Positions 1-11,829 of a stretch of 48,052 bases of DNA are shown here, one piece after another. The stretch is from the NCBI GenBank assembly GCA_015680685.1, contig MNCI01008094.1, positions 68,565 through 116,616 on the forward strand. The letters are read 5' to 3'. Positions within the stretch are counted from its first letter, which is position 1, and every line of letters begins with the position of its first letter. The notes under the pieces are model-generated. The model had not been told where the DNA came from. It did no database searches and worked only from the letters and a program-made list of their open reading frames with translations. Position numbers and translations under genes: made by a program. The stretch is from Gnetum montanum. Lineage: Eukaryota > Streptophyta > Gnetopsida > Gnetales > Gnetaceae.

Positions 1-639
1 TTTCGAAGGTTCTGTTGAATGCAATCGCTGACATCTATTATCTAGTCAAAATGAAGTCTTCTACGTGGTAGTTTATGCAGCAATTTTTGGTAGCATAGTA
101 GGATTANTCTTGCTCTATTTCTAGTTTTCTTGTGGAACTATCTCTTTCTCTGGGGAAAATTAGGAGTAGATTGCGGAGTTGTGCTCAAATGTTTTTGCAA
201 AATTTTCTTTGTTACAAGTAGGTATTATAAGGACCGCATAGACTAGGCAGTTGAACAAAATAGGAAATTTTCAATAACTCATAGTACTTGGCAAAGTTGG
301 CTGAATCTCTTTAAAGTAAGTCATTTGTAGTTTACATACAACGCAATCGTTACATTTCTCACAACCCCACGCCGCAACAGCACACACACATACTCACATT
401 AACTACTGAGTTTATTTGGAGGTATCTAGGCCTTGGTGTTGCCAGAGACAAGTAGGCACCTAAATCCTGTTCGAGGACACTCGTTGGCGGTCGCGTCCCA
501 AATGGTCGCCAACAATAACATTCATAACATTGTAGCATTAGCGTAGTCTAACAAAAAACATTAAGAATATAAACATAAAAAAATATGAAGCAAATGCATC
601 TATACAAATACTAACCTACAACATTTATGCACCAGCTAG
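1..639. other. Unassigned left edge
   Basis: I see no convincing coding frame or RNA gene here. There is one ambiguous base at 107. The C-terminal part of the minus-strand gene copy beginning at 2585 may continue leftwards into this stretch, because its last recognisable residues lie near 640, but I could not follow it. Confidence 0.3.
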
Positions 640-2585
640 GGATCTTTAGGTAGATCTTCTTGATGCTTTCCTGTCCAACCTCAGGAGCAACCTCCTCTGC
701 ATGGTTTGATCTCTTAATCTTTACCTTAGAATGGTCCCATCATTTTCACAATATAGTAGTTAGCCTTATTCACATCCCTAGTAACAATAGGGGGTACTTG
801 CCCATGTTATCATGTGAATAGTGTGACTATCCTAAATGACCTTTGGTCATCACTAAGTACGACTCATCAATACCTTCAAGGGGGTCCTATGCATAAGTGG
901 TTGTGAACATGTGCTTAACCCAAAGCTTTGACAACTACTCATGGTCTTGCACAACTCATCACCTACTATCTTAAACAACCAAGAGCTCTACAAACCTTTG
1001 CAGATACCCTACAAAGAATGCAAAGTGTATGTGGGACCTCACTTGCAGGTTGTAGCATAGCATGGTGATCTCTACATGTAGGCTAGTGGAAATGTAGGAG
1101 GCCCATTTGAACCTTGTGCCCCTTTATAGCACCTCCTTCATCACTCATGCTTGCTCAACTCCAAGGATTTTCCCTTGGGAAAGAAACTTTGTGAAGGAAT
1201 GGACACGAAAAGGGGGTAGAGCTATTGGACCTCATGCACATGCACATCTTTAATCGAAATGTCTTTGTGAGACTAAGTGGTCCTGAACTAGCCCTTGATC
1301 TCTTCTCTATGGTCCATCTCCTGATTAGCCTTTTCAACAACCAATGGACCATCAGTGGGAAGGCTAAAGAGGTCTACAAAGAAAGCTTCATTAAATTTTA
1401 GAACTACCATCACACTACACACATGGATGATGAAGTGGCAAACATCGCTACTGAAGGATTCTATGATGGTGACCATTTCAACTACCAAATTCTTAGGCTA
1501 AGGGCCAAGAAAAGGTCCACTAGACCAACACATGTGAGCCAATTGGTCAACACCTCTAATGCTTGATGGCACAACTAGTGTTGTGCACCCTCCACATCAC
1601 CATATTTCATGATGAGGATGGCCTTAGTGTGGCCTGTGGTGATCACCATCACCTCTCCTAAAGCAACTACAGCTACAACAAAGGCAGAAAACAATGTTAA
1701 CATCATGCAAGGAAAAAAGGCAAATCAACAAGCATGTGCGAGCAAGCATAAAAGTCAAAACAGTAAATGCTTACATAGAACAAATGGTGTGTAGGATGGA
1801 GGTGGTGGTGCAAGTAATTCCTTGATGTTGAGCTTACCACTATCCCACTCCTCATCAAGCTAGTCATGGGTCTTGCACTACTCAAATGCTCTTGGGTACC
1901 AAATAGGATAATCCTTTAGATCAGCTTCCAACTACTCTAGAACAGCCTCCCAAATGTTCAAACTAGAGAACACCTCTAGGGCAGTATGAGTCAAGAAAAG
2001 AGCCTCATCCTCATCATGGAGACCCTAATCATCAATTCTAAGTCTAGCATTAAGCATGAGTAGTTAGCAGTTAGCAAACTTAGCATGAGTCAAGGACAAA
2101 GAATAAAATGTAGAAATCATAAGATCACTTATCCTTTGGTGCAGTATACCCTTCTAGGTGGGTTTTGGAACAAAGTATGCACCCATAGAGCAACAAAGAG
2201 GGTGTTGCTCTTATTGTAGCAAGATAACTCCAACATCCACCAAATCCTAGATAAGGGACGAATGCCCCTAGGGCCTTAGCCTAAATGACCTACTCCCTCA
2301 TCACTAGTAGTGGGCTCATTAGACATAAATCTCAATATTTCTTGATTTTCCTTGGGTAGCAATGTCTTGGTGATGACACTCATAGCCTTTGTCGCTAAGT
2401 GTGACTTCATCATCACACTGAAATGTTGCAGTAGGAATGCCAAGAAATTATATGCCCCTAGCTAGAACTATACCACTTGATAATCCACCTACATATCTAG
2501 TGCAAGTGTGTTGGGCACAAGCTCACTCATGCAACAAAGAATGCCAACGAGCTCCATGATGACAGGGATTAGTTTTAGCAACACC
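640..2585 (-). pseudogene. Copy 1 of the FCP1-like multi-exon gene (decayed, exons 2-4)
   Basis: Read on the minus strand, exon 2 starts after a T-rich acceptor (AG at 2587-2586) and soon gives MELVGILCCMSE (ATG at 2557). It ends with NTLFVALWVHTLFQNPP near 2140. Both blocks match copy 3 (VELVGVLAWFGP and NTLFLATRAHTLFQNPP) and resemble the first and last conserved blocks of plant FCP1/NIF-type phosphatase domains. The donor at about 2133 is decayed (GATAAG instead of GTAAG). Exon 4 (about 1500-1290) gives ESFSSDVCHF and VDLFSLPTDGPLVV, aligned with DSFDKSVSYY and SNLFGIPADGINVV of copy 3. Weaker matches run on to about 640, for example DPLEGID against DAPEGID. Many in-frame TAG/TGA codons show it is dead. 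Exon 1 was not located. Identity with copies 2 and 3 is clear; function is inferred. Confidence 0.7.
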
Positions 2586-2934
2586 CTAAAATCACAAAAG
2601 CAATAAATGAAACATTAGTATATACTAGATGCAAAAATTGATAAAAATATTAACTAAGCTAAGAAAAAATTAACATGAAATAGCATGGGTTAGCAAAAAT
2701 ATCTTAAGGCCCCATGAGTATAAGACATCAATAGACACATTTGATGCTGCAAGTACTCATTGGGGTACAACATGTTTCACATAGCATTAGCATTTTGTTT
2801 TGCACATTTCACATTATAGGTTGCATATTTTGACAATTTAGCATTAGCATTTTACACTTCAGAAGCTTTGCATTTTGCACAAAATTTCCAAAATTTTTCT
2901 AACTCTAGGTATTATAATCAAGAAAATTGCAAAA

Positions 2935-3110
2935 GATTCTAACTCTGGGTTACCTCTCTGGGGAGCATAGTCTAGAAAAACATGTAAATTTTTCTAACTT
3001 TGGAGCCCTTGGATACACTCTGGACAATTGTAGAGTGTAGTTCATAACATCAAAAAAACTCTAACTACCAACTATGCTCCTGAGAGAACATAGTCCAAGA
3101 AACACTAACT
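2935..3110 (-). repeat. Decayed GCATAGTC-type array in intron 1 of copy 1
   Basis: Short inverted words recur here: GAGCATAGTCTAG, ACACTCTGGACAATTGTAGAGTGTAG and CTATGCTCCTGAGAGAACATAGTCC-like blocks, each a near-palindrome. The stretch sits immediately upstream of exon 2 of the minus-strand gene copy, where copy 3 has its GCGTATACGC array. I read it as the same array after loss of CpG. Confidence 0.4.
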
Positions 3111-4635
3111 ATTGAGCAAGGGTAATTTCAACAAACACTTAACATCAACTGTGCCTCCAAGAAGGAAAAGTAGTCTTGGCTATGGCTAGTGAACCAAAGT
3201 TTGGCCACCATCCCAATGCTCTTTTTTCCACTACCCAGCACCTTACTATAATGCTATGCACTACCTTCTTATCCTCTTTGCACCCCGCACACCCTGCATG
3301 TCATGCCATTGTGAGTTGGGTTCCTACCATGGTCGTAGCCCCTATGGTCACACCACCAAACATTCCCCACCACTACCATCCCTACCTCAATCCCTACCAT
3401 TCCATTACCCTAGCAAGAAAAATTTTGCCAAAAAATAAAAAAAAAAGGAGGATGGGGCAGTTATGCACCCTTGGTCTTGAGCCCTCGCTTGCAACCTTTA
3501 TGGCCATCAAACCATGCTATGGAGCACATTGCCCTAATAGCCCTAACCACCACATAGTGGGGGCAATCCCATTCATGACCCCTACAACACTCACCATTTC
3601 TAACCCTCACCTACCCCAAAAAATAAAAATAAAATCACAAAACCCTTGCCACACCATCTGCCTTACATGTGATAGCCCATGGCCATTGCCAAAACCCCAA
3701 CCATAGCCTTGTTGGTTGCAGCTCCCTTGGCTATAGCTACCAAACCTTGGTTCCTGCTTTTTCCCAAATTGCAAAAATAGAAAAATTTTAAAACACAAAA
3801 AAAAATAATTTTTGTAGGAACATGTAGCACATGACCCCTTGCAAGATTCCATAACCTCCCTATTTGCAATTATGTTGCCCACCACTGCAACTACAGCCTC
3901 CATCAGAAAGCCCTCATTCACAAAACAATAAAGGAAAAATTGCCACCAAAATTCCATAACCCATGCATGCCCACAAACAATAATCAAACCATCATTTCTA
4001 CAAAAATATTTCCCTTCACATGCCACTTCCTCCCCCCTCCTTTGCCTGCAATAACTACAATAGCCAAGGCGACGATGCCCCTTGCCATAGTAGGGCACCA
4101 CCAATAGCCAAAGTCCCAAACTCTTGATGTAAGGAGCAAAGCAAAGATAAGCATGAAAATGGAAAAAGGGGGGAGAGTGTAGTCAGGGCACCTCACAAAT
4201 GGTGGGGTCCTTTGCTCCTCCACATGTGATCATAGTAGGCATCCCAGTGCTCACTCTCCCTCATTCACATTGGTCAACATGGGATGCTAGCGTCCACTTT
4301 GGCATGACATTCTAGCAATTACGCTCTACAAACTACACTATGCTTTGAAAAGTTTACGTTATCAACTTTGCCAATGACAAACTTACCCAAGGTGAAATGT
4401 GCTTTCATACCCCCCTGGGACCACTTAATGTTTCACCAACCCTAAAACTACACCCAATAATGTAGAGCATAGTTGGGTGGGAGTGTAGTCACTAGACTTA
4501 GAAAAATTTTTAATTTTTTTTCTAGCCACCCCCAAACTTAGAAAATTTTTAAATTTTTCTCACTGCCTAGTAAACACCCAGAATAATTTCACTTTTCCAG
4601 TACATCAAGCCCTACTTGAATGACACATCTAGCAC
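3111..4635. other. No identifiable gene; A/C-rich spacer
   Basis: This is A- and C-rich sequence with long open but low-complexity frames on both strands. No domain, splice-consistent exon or repeat family could be supported. By position it should contain exon 1 and the 5' region of copy 1 and/or an old LTR, but neither could be delimited. Confidence 0.35.
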
Positions 4636-4639
4636 ACTG

Positions 4640-4680
4640 CATAATCCATTAAGACCTTAAACTAGCACTTATTGCCTGTT
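4640..4680 (+). repeat. Isolated unit of the pol-linked tandem repeat
   Basis: The word GACCTTAAACTAGCACTTA at about 4650 matches the unit that is tandemly repeated at 8383-8760 and 32102-32225. Here it stands 5' of the pol remnant, as the 44764-44882 array does for the minus-strand element. Confidence 0.4.
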
Positions 4681-4849
4681 GAGGCCTAAAACCCACTCAA
4701 ACATTTCTTTTTTTTTAACATCACATCTACATACTTAGGTGAAGTTTTATTACATGACTTTCCTTCATTTTATGCATATTTCTCTCATTAAGATAGGTGT
4801 GGCTTAATGTTTTTTCTAGTTTTTTTTTTTTTAGGATTATCATGGGAAT

Positions 4850-6000
4850 ACAACATGGCTACATACAAGCATATTAACTCACCTCTAGTCCTCATTGGAC
4901 CCCATGGTGATCCCACACAATGCATTAATCTACACTGCCTAAACCTTGAGCCCATAAACTATGACGAATACATAACATCTATAGAGGCACCACTAGATTG
5001 GCCAAACCATCTACTTAAGGCTCTAGATTTAGAGGTAGGTGATGTCACCAAGGATCCCCTCATGGAAATCCCTGTAGCAACACTTGGTGGCAAGGTAAAA
5101 AAATTGAGACTTAGTTCTCTGTTAGAGCCTCAACATGCCTAAAACATCACAAAAGTACTTAACAATAACATCAAGGCATTTACATGGTCTTATGAAGACA
5201 TGCTAGGAGTAGATCCTTGTGTAGTGCAAAACAACATAATCCTCAATCCTAGCATAAAACCAATTAAGCAAAAAGCTCGCAAGGTCAGGCCTGAGATGGT
5301 GTTGGAAAACCATGATGAAATCACCAAGCTATACAAAGTTGATTTCATCTAGGATGTTGACTACATAGAGTGGATCTCCAACATCATGGTTGTACCTAAG
5401 AACAAAAGTATATGCATTTGCATAGACTTCTAAGACCTAAACAAGGTAACCATTAAAGATGCTTTTCCATTTCCTAGTATTGATCAATTGGTTAATACTA
5501 CAACTAGTCATGCCTTGTTATCCATCATTGATGGCTTCTCATATTACAACCAAATTCAAATCAACCTAGAGCACAAGCTTAGTACTACCTTTATGACCCC
5601 TTGGAATACATTTTGTTACACAACGATGTCCTTTAGACTTAAGAATGCAAGAGCGACTTATCAACAAGCCATGATGTACATTTTTAATGATTACTTGTTA
5701 GGTCTACTCAATGATTACGTTGATGATATAGCAATTAAGTCCAAAGTAGCACAAAACCATGTAGATGACTTAGACCTTGTGCTCAAATGTTGTATGGAAC
5801 ATGATCTTAGGTTGATTCCTAAGAAATGTGTCTTCAGTGTTGAGATGAGCTGCATGCTAGATTTCATAGTATTTGAAGTAGGCATATGCATAGACCCTAA
5901 TAAGATTAAGACCATTATCACCTTAGCACCATTGGCTAACCTTAAGGAGCTACAAGGGTTACAATGTATACTGCAATTCATACTTAGGTTTATCACATGA
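4850..6000 (+). pseudogene. pol: Tat-type pol remnant: pre-RT and reverse transcriptase
   Basis: From about 4850 the frame runs through the linker before RT into the RT fingers (SNIMVVPKNKS, then DLNKVTIKDAFPFPSID). The palm follows with SIIDGFSYYNQIQI (first catalytic Asp) and the YVDD active site near 5717. The thumb-proximal block PKKCVF is intact at about 5818. The enzyme would copy the element RNA into cDNA in the virus-like particle. In-frame stops occur at FI*DVDYIEW and DF*DLNK, and LEPQHA* ends the first segment at 5142, so the gene is inactive. The M-rich start at 4807 is not a real start, because this part follows gag-protease in intact elements. Confidence 0.85.
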
Positions 6001-6019
6001 TTAACTAACAAGTTGTAGC

Positions 6020-7010
6020 AAATGCAATGCTGCTTAAAAAAGGATTCCACTTTGAATCGATGGCTCAATTCCAAGAGGAATTTAACAATCGTAAACAAGA
6101 GTTGGCTCAACTTCCAACAATCTACCCTCTGCAAGGAGATAAACCATTTTACATCTACCTTACTACCTCTAACACATCCATCACTTCTCTACTTTGTCAA
6201 AAGCAAGATGATGGCACAAAGGTCCTGGTAGACTACCTAAGCCATGGATTGGTTGCTTATGAATATGGAAACAATTTGCCTCACCTTGGTCTTCTCACTC
6301 AAGAAGTAGAGGCATCATCTTTTCCACAACTAAGTCAACATCATCTACAAGAGCAATGTACTCCAAGCAATTACAAAGAATATCTATGAAAGTTGTTGCA
6401 TTACACATTGGAAAGTAATAACCATGGAGTTTGACCTACATCACATTGCACAAGTATCAACCAAAGGTTAAACAATAGCTACACAACTTACGACTTGCCC
6501 AATTGACGATCAAGTAATGTTAGATCTAGAATTTCTGGATGAACATGTCACTAGCATAAGTTAAGTGCTTGACAACTTTGAGGGACTCTTACACTTTGAT
6601 TATGCTTCAACCTATCAAGAAGGTAGTGCCACTACCATAATCACATTCTGCTCCAAGGAGGTCTAGCCCTTCATGTACCATTTTGCATTCCCATGCACTA
6701 ACAATATCAGGGAGTACGAAGGTCTCCTCTAGGGTATCTTAGCAACTCACGACCTAGGAATACAAAACCTACTAGCCTGAGGTGACTCACAATTGATGAT
6801 CAACTAGGTAATTGAGGTGTACGCTTATAAATCTCAACACTTACAACCTTATTATGACCTAGCAATGTACTTGCTCAAGCAATTTGCAACTACTGAGGTT
6901 CAGCATATCCCCCACAACAAAAATGCCATTGCTAATGCATTAGCAACGTTAGCCTTAAGCATTGCACCTAATATCTTTCATGCCTTGCCCACCTTAGTGG
7001 AAACCTGTAT
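6020..7010 (+). pseudogene. pol: Tat-type pol remnant: dual RNase H
   Basis: The first RNase H (about 6027-6390) shows KPFYIYLTTSNTSITSLLCQ followed by DYLSHGLVAYE, the usual gypsy RNase H pattern, but its second half is decayed. A second RNase H (about 6570-7010) follows with HFDYASTYQEGSAT, TNNIREYEGLL, GDSQLMI and HIPHNKNAIANALATLA. This FDGAS / NN-EYE-L / GDSQLV / N-ADALA pattern is the archaeal-type RNase H added in Tat elements. Four TAG or TGA stops interrupt it (for example LL*GIL, LA*GDSQ, IN*VIEV). It would degrade RNA in RNA:DNA hybrids during reverse transcription. Confidence 0.8.
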
Positions 7011-7080
7011 TGTACCTATCATGCAAAAAACTAATATTACATCCATAGCCATAGTAAGCACAACCCATGTAGTAGAGTAG

Positions 7081-8333
7081 TACAATGACATTAAGGTGTA
7101 CCTTCTACAAGGTGAACCTCTATAGCATCCAACCACTCCCCAAAAGGATGCAGTGCGAAAGCAATCATAGCAATACATTATTATGGGTGATATCACATTA
7201 TGCCATAGATGCTACAATGGCATAATATTGGCCTACATTAGCAACAATGAAGCGTAAAAAATCATTGACCAAGTCTATGAGGGACTATGTAGACGCCACA
7301 TAGCACCAAGGGAAATGATAGAAAAAATCAAATTCTTAGGCTCCTTTTAGCATTACATGGAGCATGATCACTTCTCCAAGGTCAAGACATGTGGGACGTG
7401 TCAAAAACATGACAACTTAATGCATGTGCCACCTACTGAGCTACATACAATGCAGATCACATGGCAATTCCAATGTTAGGGTTTGGACATCATATAGCCT
7501 ATAATTCCTAAGTCCTCTATGGGGCATCACTTCATTACAATTGCAATTGAGTATTTTACAAAGTGTATTGAAGTTATTTCCCTTAGGAAGAAAACATTGT
7601 AGTAGGTCTACAAATTCATACTTAATAACATAGTCATCTGTTTTGCTTTACCCATGGCCATATTCATAGACAACAGGCCATAGTTTTACAGTGTTGAGAC
7701 CAAAGCCTTTTGCAAGCACTTTAAAGACAAACATTTCTTTTTTTAAACCTACTACCCATAGGTGAATGGCCAAGTGGAGACCACAAACAAGGTCATTGTC
7801 AATATTCTAAAGAAGATGCTTAGCTGCAGCAAATGGTGATGGCATGAGCAACTGATCTATGCACTTTGGGCCTACGACACAACACCCAAAACTACAATAG
7901 GTAAGATGCCATATAGTTTGGTTTAAGATTCTAAAGTCATTTTGCCTCTTGAATTGTAGGTCCCATCACTCTATGTAATCCTCGCCCATCACTCTATGTA
8001 ATCCTCTCAAGCTTCATCAACGATGCTCAAAATGATGAGTTGAGAATCATGAACCTTGACTCGATATAGGAGGAGTGCATGCAACCACTTGGTAATATTG
8101 AGTGGTACCAAAAAATGCAATGGCAAAAGCACCACCATAATCAGCATCAATGCCTGATCAAGAAAGTGGATCTAGTCCTCAAGGCCATTCGCAAACCTAT
8201 GGACAAATTCTCAGCCAACTGGAAAGGACCTTTCTTGGTCATCAAGGCCTATTACAATGGAGCATTTAAGCTTGCTAACCACGATGATAATGAATTTTCC
8301 AATCTGGTGAACCACTCATACTTGAAGCCTTAG
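7081..8333 (+). pseudogene. pol: Tat-type pol remnant: integrase
   Basis: The zinc-finger end is seen as KTCGTCQKH with CX2C preserved near 7390. The catalytic core follows: a GLDII block near 7480 (first Asp), IFIDNRP near 7660 (second Asp, from the usual DNGPQ) and VNGQVETTNK near 7760 (catalytic Glu). The C-terminal module (8079-8333) contains DKFSANWKGPFLVIKAYYNGAFKLA, the GPY/F-type domain, and ends at TAG 8331. At least ten in-frame TAG codons lie between 7080 and 7990, and 7965-8010 contains a short direct duplication (CATCACTCTATGTAATCCTC twice). It would insert the cDNA into the host genome. Confidence 0.85.
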
Positions 8334-8382
8334 TACACCTAGAATGTAATGTTGCATCATGACAAAGCAAGGTAAGCAAAGT

Positions 8383-8760
8383 CTACTATGACTATAAACT
8401 AGCAAAGCATTTATCTGCTATGATGTTAAACTAGCCACCAAACCTATAGTCCACTATGACTATAAACTGGCATAGCAAGTTTGCTATGACTCTAAACTAG
8501 CACAGATAGTCTGGTACAACTATAAACTAGCACAGACCACCTACTATGACACTAAACTAGCATAGCTTGTCTTTGGGTCATGACATTAAACTGGCACAAC
8601 ATCCACCATCTGCTATGACATTAAACTAGCACTTGGTAGTTTGCTAGGACTATAAAGTAACACATCATGGTCTGCCAGGACCTTAAATTGTGTTCATGGT
8701 CTACTAAGACCCTAAACTAGCAAAGCATATGGTTTACAAAGACCTTAAACTAGGTTCACA
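8383..8760 (+). repeat. Tandem repeat 3' of integrase (about 12 units of ~31 bp)
   Basis: About twelve degenerate units share the core CTATGACTATAAACTAGCA, spaced 27-35 bp, starting 50 bp after the integrase stop codon. The same core occurs at 32102-32225 and, in reverse complement, at 41661-41985 and 44764-44882. Tandem repeats between pol and the 3' LTR are known in Tat/Ogre-type elements. Confidence 0.85.
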
Positions 8761-10265
8761 ATTCAACACACATAGTTCTACAAACAAGTGAGCGAGAATA
8801 CTTCTAGCTTCACACCATCTACCTACATCTCATGGGTGGGGCAGTGACATTACCATTTCAGAATGGATTTCCTATCATCAAGAGAAGCCCTTGGAACATT
8901 TGCAATGTCACCATCCCCTGACATTTTGCTAATCTTACAGAACCATCCTTTGGTATTTTGCGGACCTTTCAGAGCTCCTACCATGGTCGCCAGCACTACC
9001 AGATCTAGGCTACACTTGCAGCATTACTAGCCTTGGACATGTCACTAGTGCTTTAAGCTCTCATCATTAGCACAACCCTTTGGAGTAATTGCAACATCAT
9101 CACCCTAGCACCTTTACCAGTTCTTCAAGCACTTGCAACTAGTCTAGCTATTGTAGTAGCTCCAACACCCTCACATCTAGTATTTTACTCTCATCTCATG
9201 TTGTGTTATTGTTTTCATATTTTCTCTATGTTCTATTTGTAGGGCAAAGCCTCAGAGGTGGTTATGCATAGATGCATCTCATTGTAGTAGCAAGGTACCA
9301 CATTGCTCTAATGTGCATGATTGGACTAGTTGAGCCACTCAAGAGTGCACATCCCTATTTACACTGTAATAACCTACTTGTATTCACCTCTTTTACCTCA
9401 CATTCCCTTTTCTTCTCCTGCATCACTGAGCTTACAAACCTCTCCAATGCACATGACACCTTTTCTATGTCAACCATAGAACCCATAGTAGATGTAACAC
9501 AACTCATCTTGTGTGGAGCCTCTACAAGCTAGTCAAAGCCCAAGCAGATGTAACGCAACTCATCTTGAAGAAGAAATACCTATCCTACAAATGTAATGCG
9601 GTTGCACTAACGTAGAGCCCATTAGGTGGCACGCAGTTCACCTAATGGAAAACATCTTGCAACTAGCATTTCACAATGTGTAGAACCCCAAGCAGGTTTG
9701 CCTCATAGTCAAAAAGCAAAAAACACAAAAAGAAAAAAGCAAACAAGGAAAAACATGTCCCCAAGCAAGGATTAGCAGAGCTGCAATTTTGCAAGGGGTC
9801 CAACCCTGAATCTACATTGACCTTCTCATAGGCACTACAACGAGAGGTTACAATTTTAGGGGCAATCCATTCTAATGCCATGGATGCTAACTCCCTCACA
9901 AGCATTCTAACAAGGGCTTACTATTTTGGTGACAAGACACCTTGGTGTCATGATCACCATTAGCCATGCTAACTTCCCATCTTGCAATATCATACTATTT
10001 TCATTCCATTCCCTTATTATCCCCTAGCACATTACCTACAACCTTTACCTCTAGCATACCATTACCCTTAGCACTCTTGAGTAAGATGAAGCAACCTCTA
10101 ATTAAGTGCTAACAAGAAATGTTGGTGCCTAGCTTGCTATGATGTTTTGTAGTCTTTGTCGACGTCTCTCAAGCCACTCCTCTAGATGTCAATAAAGAGG
10201 GATCAATGAAATACCATCAAATTTGGATTGTCAAGTCTCAACTGCAAATTTGTCTAAGTGATAGA
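8761..10265. other. Non-coding 3' region of element 1
   Basis: No domain or splice-consistent exon was recognised on either strand. By analogy with copy 2 an antisense gene could have occupied this interval, but no residue match was found. A 240-bp open frame on the minus strand at 9663-9905 shows no similarity that I recognise. Confidence 0.3.
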
Positions 10266-10269
10266 ACTA

Positions 10270-10960
10270 GGAAAAGTTTTCTTAGTGTTGGGCCTATACT
10301 CACCACTGCTAGGACTATGCTTTAGAGAATAGTCAACATAGTCTACAACACCAGTCTAAATTTGCAAGATTTTTGTAAGTGGCGATAGAAGCTACAAAAT
10401 TTTCTTAAGTGTTGGACTACACTCTCATTCAGGGACTATGCTCTATAGCATAGTCAATGTAGTCAACATAGAAATGACTAGTGTTTTGTAGATTTTCCTA
10501 AGTATCAAGTCAGAAGATATCAGGCTGGGTTGGCATGGAAGAAATAATTTGGAAAATTTTCTAACTTCCGAGAATATCCTCCCTACTATGCTCTATAGCA
10601 TAGTTAGTGTAGTTTGCAGAAATACATTAGTATTGCCAAATTTTTCTAAGTCTTAGGGCTATGCTCTCACCTTTGGGACTATGCTCTAGAGTGTAGTCAA
10701 TGTAGGTAACACTAGAACATATTTTTTGCAAAATTTGTTTAACTATTGGGACTACACTCTAGAGCATAGTCAGCATAGTCATGCAGAACTACCTCCAGAA
10801 ACCTCCAAAAATCAACACCAACCTTCATCTTAGCTCCAACATTTCTTCAATAAGCAAGATCAGCAATTTGCATTTCTTTTGCATCCCTCATTTGCCCCAA
10901 AATTGTACCTACGCTTGACACCACTCAAAAGAGTGGATAGCATAGTCCCAGGGCATAGTC
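10270..10960. repeat. Near-palindromic CTATGCTCTAGAGCATAG array
   Basis: At least six copies of the block ...GGGACTATGCTCTANAGCATAGTCAANGTAG... occur, separated by TTTTCTAAGTNTTGGGACTACACTC-like spacers, with a period of roughly 90-130 bp. Each block is self-complementary around TCTAGA or TCTATA. It corresponds in position to the GCGTATACGC array at 39925-40310 beside the minus-strand element. Confidence 0.6.
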
Positions 10961-11186
10961 TCCAAAACTACATTATTTTGCATTATTTTTAGGTACATTG
11001 TGGTGTTTTGGCACTTGCACATGCAATCTTTAAAGCATATTCATAGTCTGGTAGCCTCACAAGGTCCATTGAAGCACATTAGCAAAACACCATTTGCTTC
11101 AATGGGAGCATATTTGGGGCTAGTGTAGTCCCAACTACCGCTTGACCACATGGTGCTAGATCTACGATTTGTGCTAACCCTAGGCC

Positions 11187-11194
11187 TATAAATA
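11187..11194 (+). promoter_or_regulatory. Candidate TATA box (TATAAATA)
   Basis: GGCCTATAAATACCCTAG is a good plant core-promoter match in plus orientation downstream of the array at 10270-10960, as expected inside an LTR of element 1. No paired LTR was found, so it remains a candidate. Confidence 0.4.
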
Positions 11195-11829
11195 CCCTAG
11201 CATTTCATGTTTTAGGGGTTGGAAATTCTTCCATTCAGTTGGAAAATTTAAGCATTGGCATTTCTTGGCATTCTTGCATCTAAGAGCACTTGGCATTTTG
11301 GCATAGACTATTGCACACCACTGCAGCATTGTTGCACACTTCCTTGCACACCATAAACCATCATAGCCCATAAGACATCGTAGTGGCCAACTCAGTAGGC
11401 TTAGACTTCATAGCAAACATTAGTCTTCATAGCCTAGACACCTTGAAACTATGACTACGCTACCTACTATGCTTGTTTGTACACCGCGTACCTCCTCACC
11501 TTTCTTTGTGGTTAACTATGCATTCCCCCCATTTAGGGAGGTGCCAATTTCTCTCTCAATCACGTCCTATGCATTTTTTGCATTTTTCCTCACATTCCAA
11601 TAATTTACTTGCATTTTTCACTATTTTTCTGCACATATTCATACATTTGCACCAGAAACCTTAGCTATGCTCACCCTAGTTAACACTAAGGATGTTGCAA
11701 ACACTGTGCAAACCCTTAGCATTTGTTTTGGTGTAACATCTTGTAAGTTCTAGTTCGATCAACAAGACCATCCTAGGCACCCTACCTCCATGTCCTGAAA
11801 GCTCTCACATAGATGCAAGGTCAAAGTTA

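Larger units (their letters stand above)
4680..11700 (+). mobile_element. Ty3/gypsy (Tat-lineage) retrotransposon remnant 1
   Basis: A degraded gypsy element in plus orientation. The order is RT, RNase H, second (archaeal-type) RNase H and integrase with GPF-type C-terminus, then a tandem repeat and a probable LTR-like region with an array and TATA box. The second RNase H before integrase is the hallmark of the Tat lineage. No gag or protease is recognisable upstream. The outer limits are my estimate; no LTR pair or target duplication was found. Confidence 0.6.

Noticed and set aside
3176-3706. 176-codon open frame, Pro/His-rich, plus strand
   Set aside because: Low complexity with equally long frames on the opposite strand, no motif and no copy elsewhere in the window.
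8383-8760. CRISPR-like or centromeric satellite array
   Set aside because: Units are contiguous, degenerate and bound to the pol 3' end; there are no unique spacers. It is a retroelement 3' repeat.
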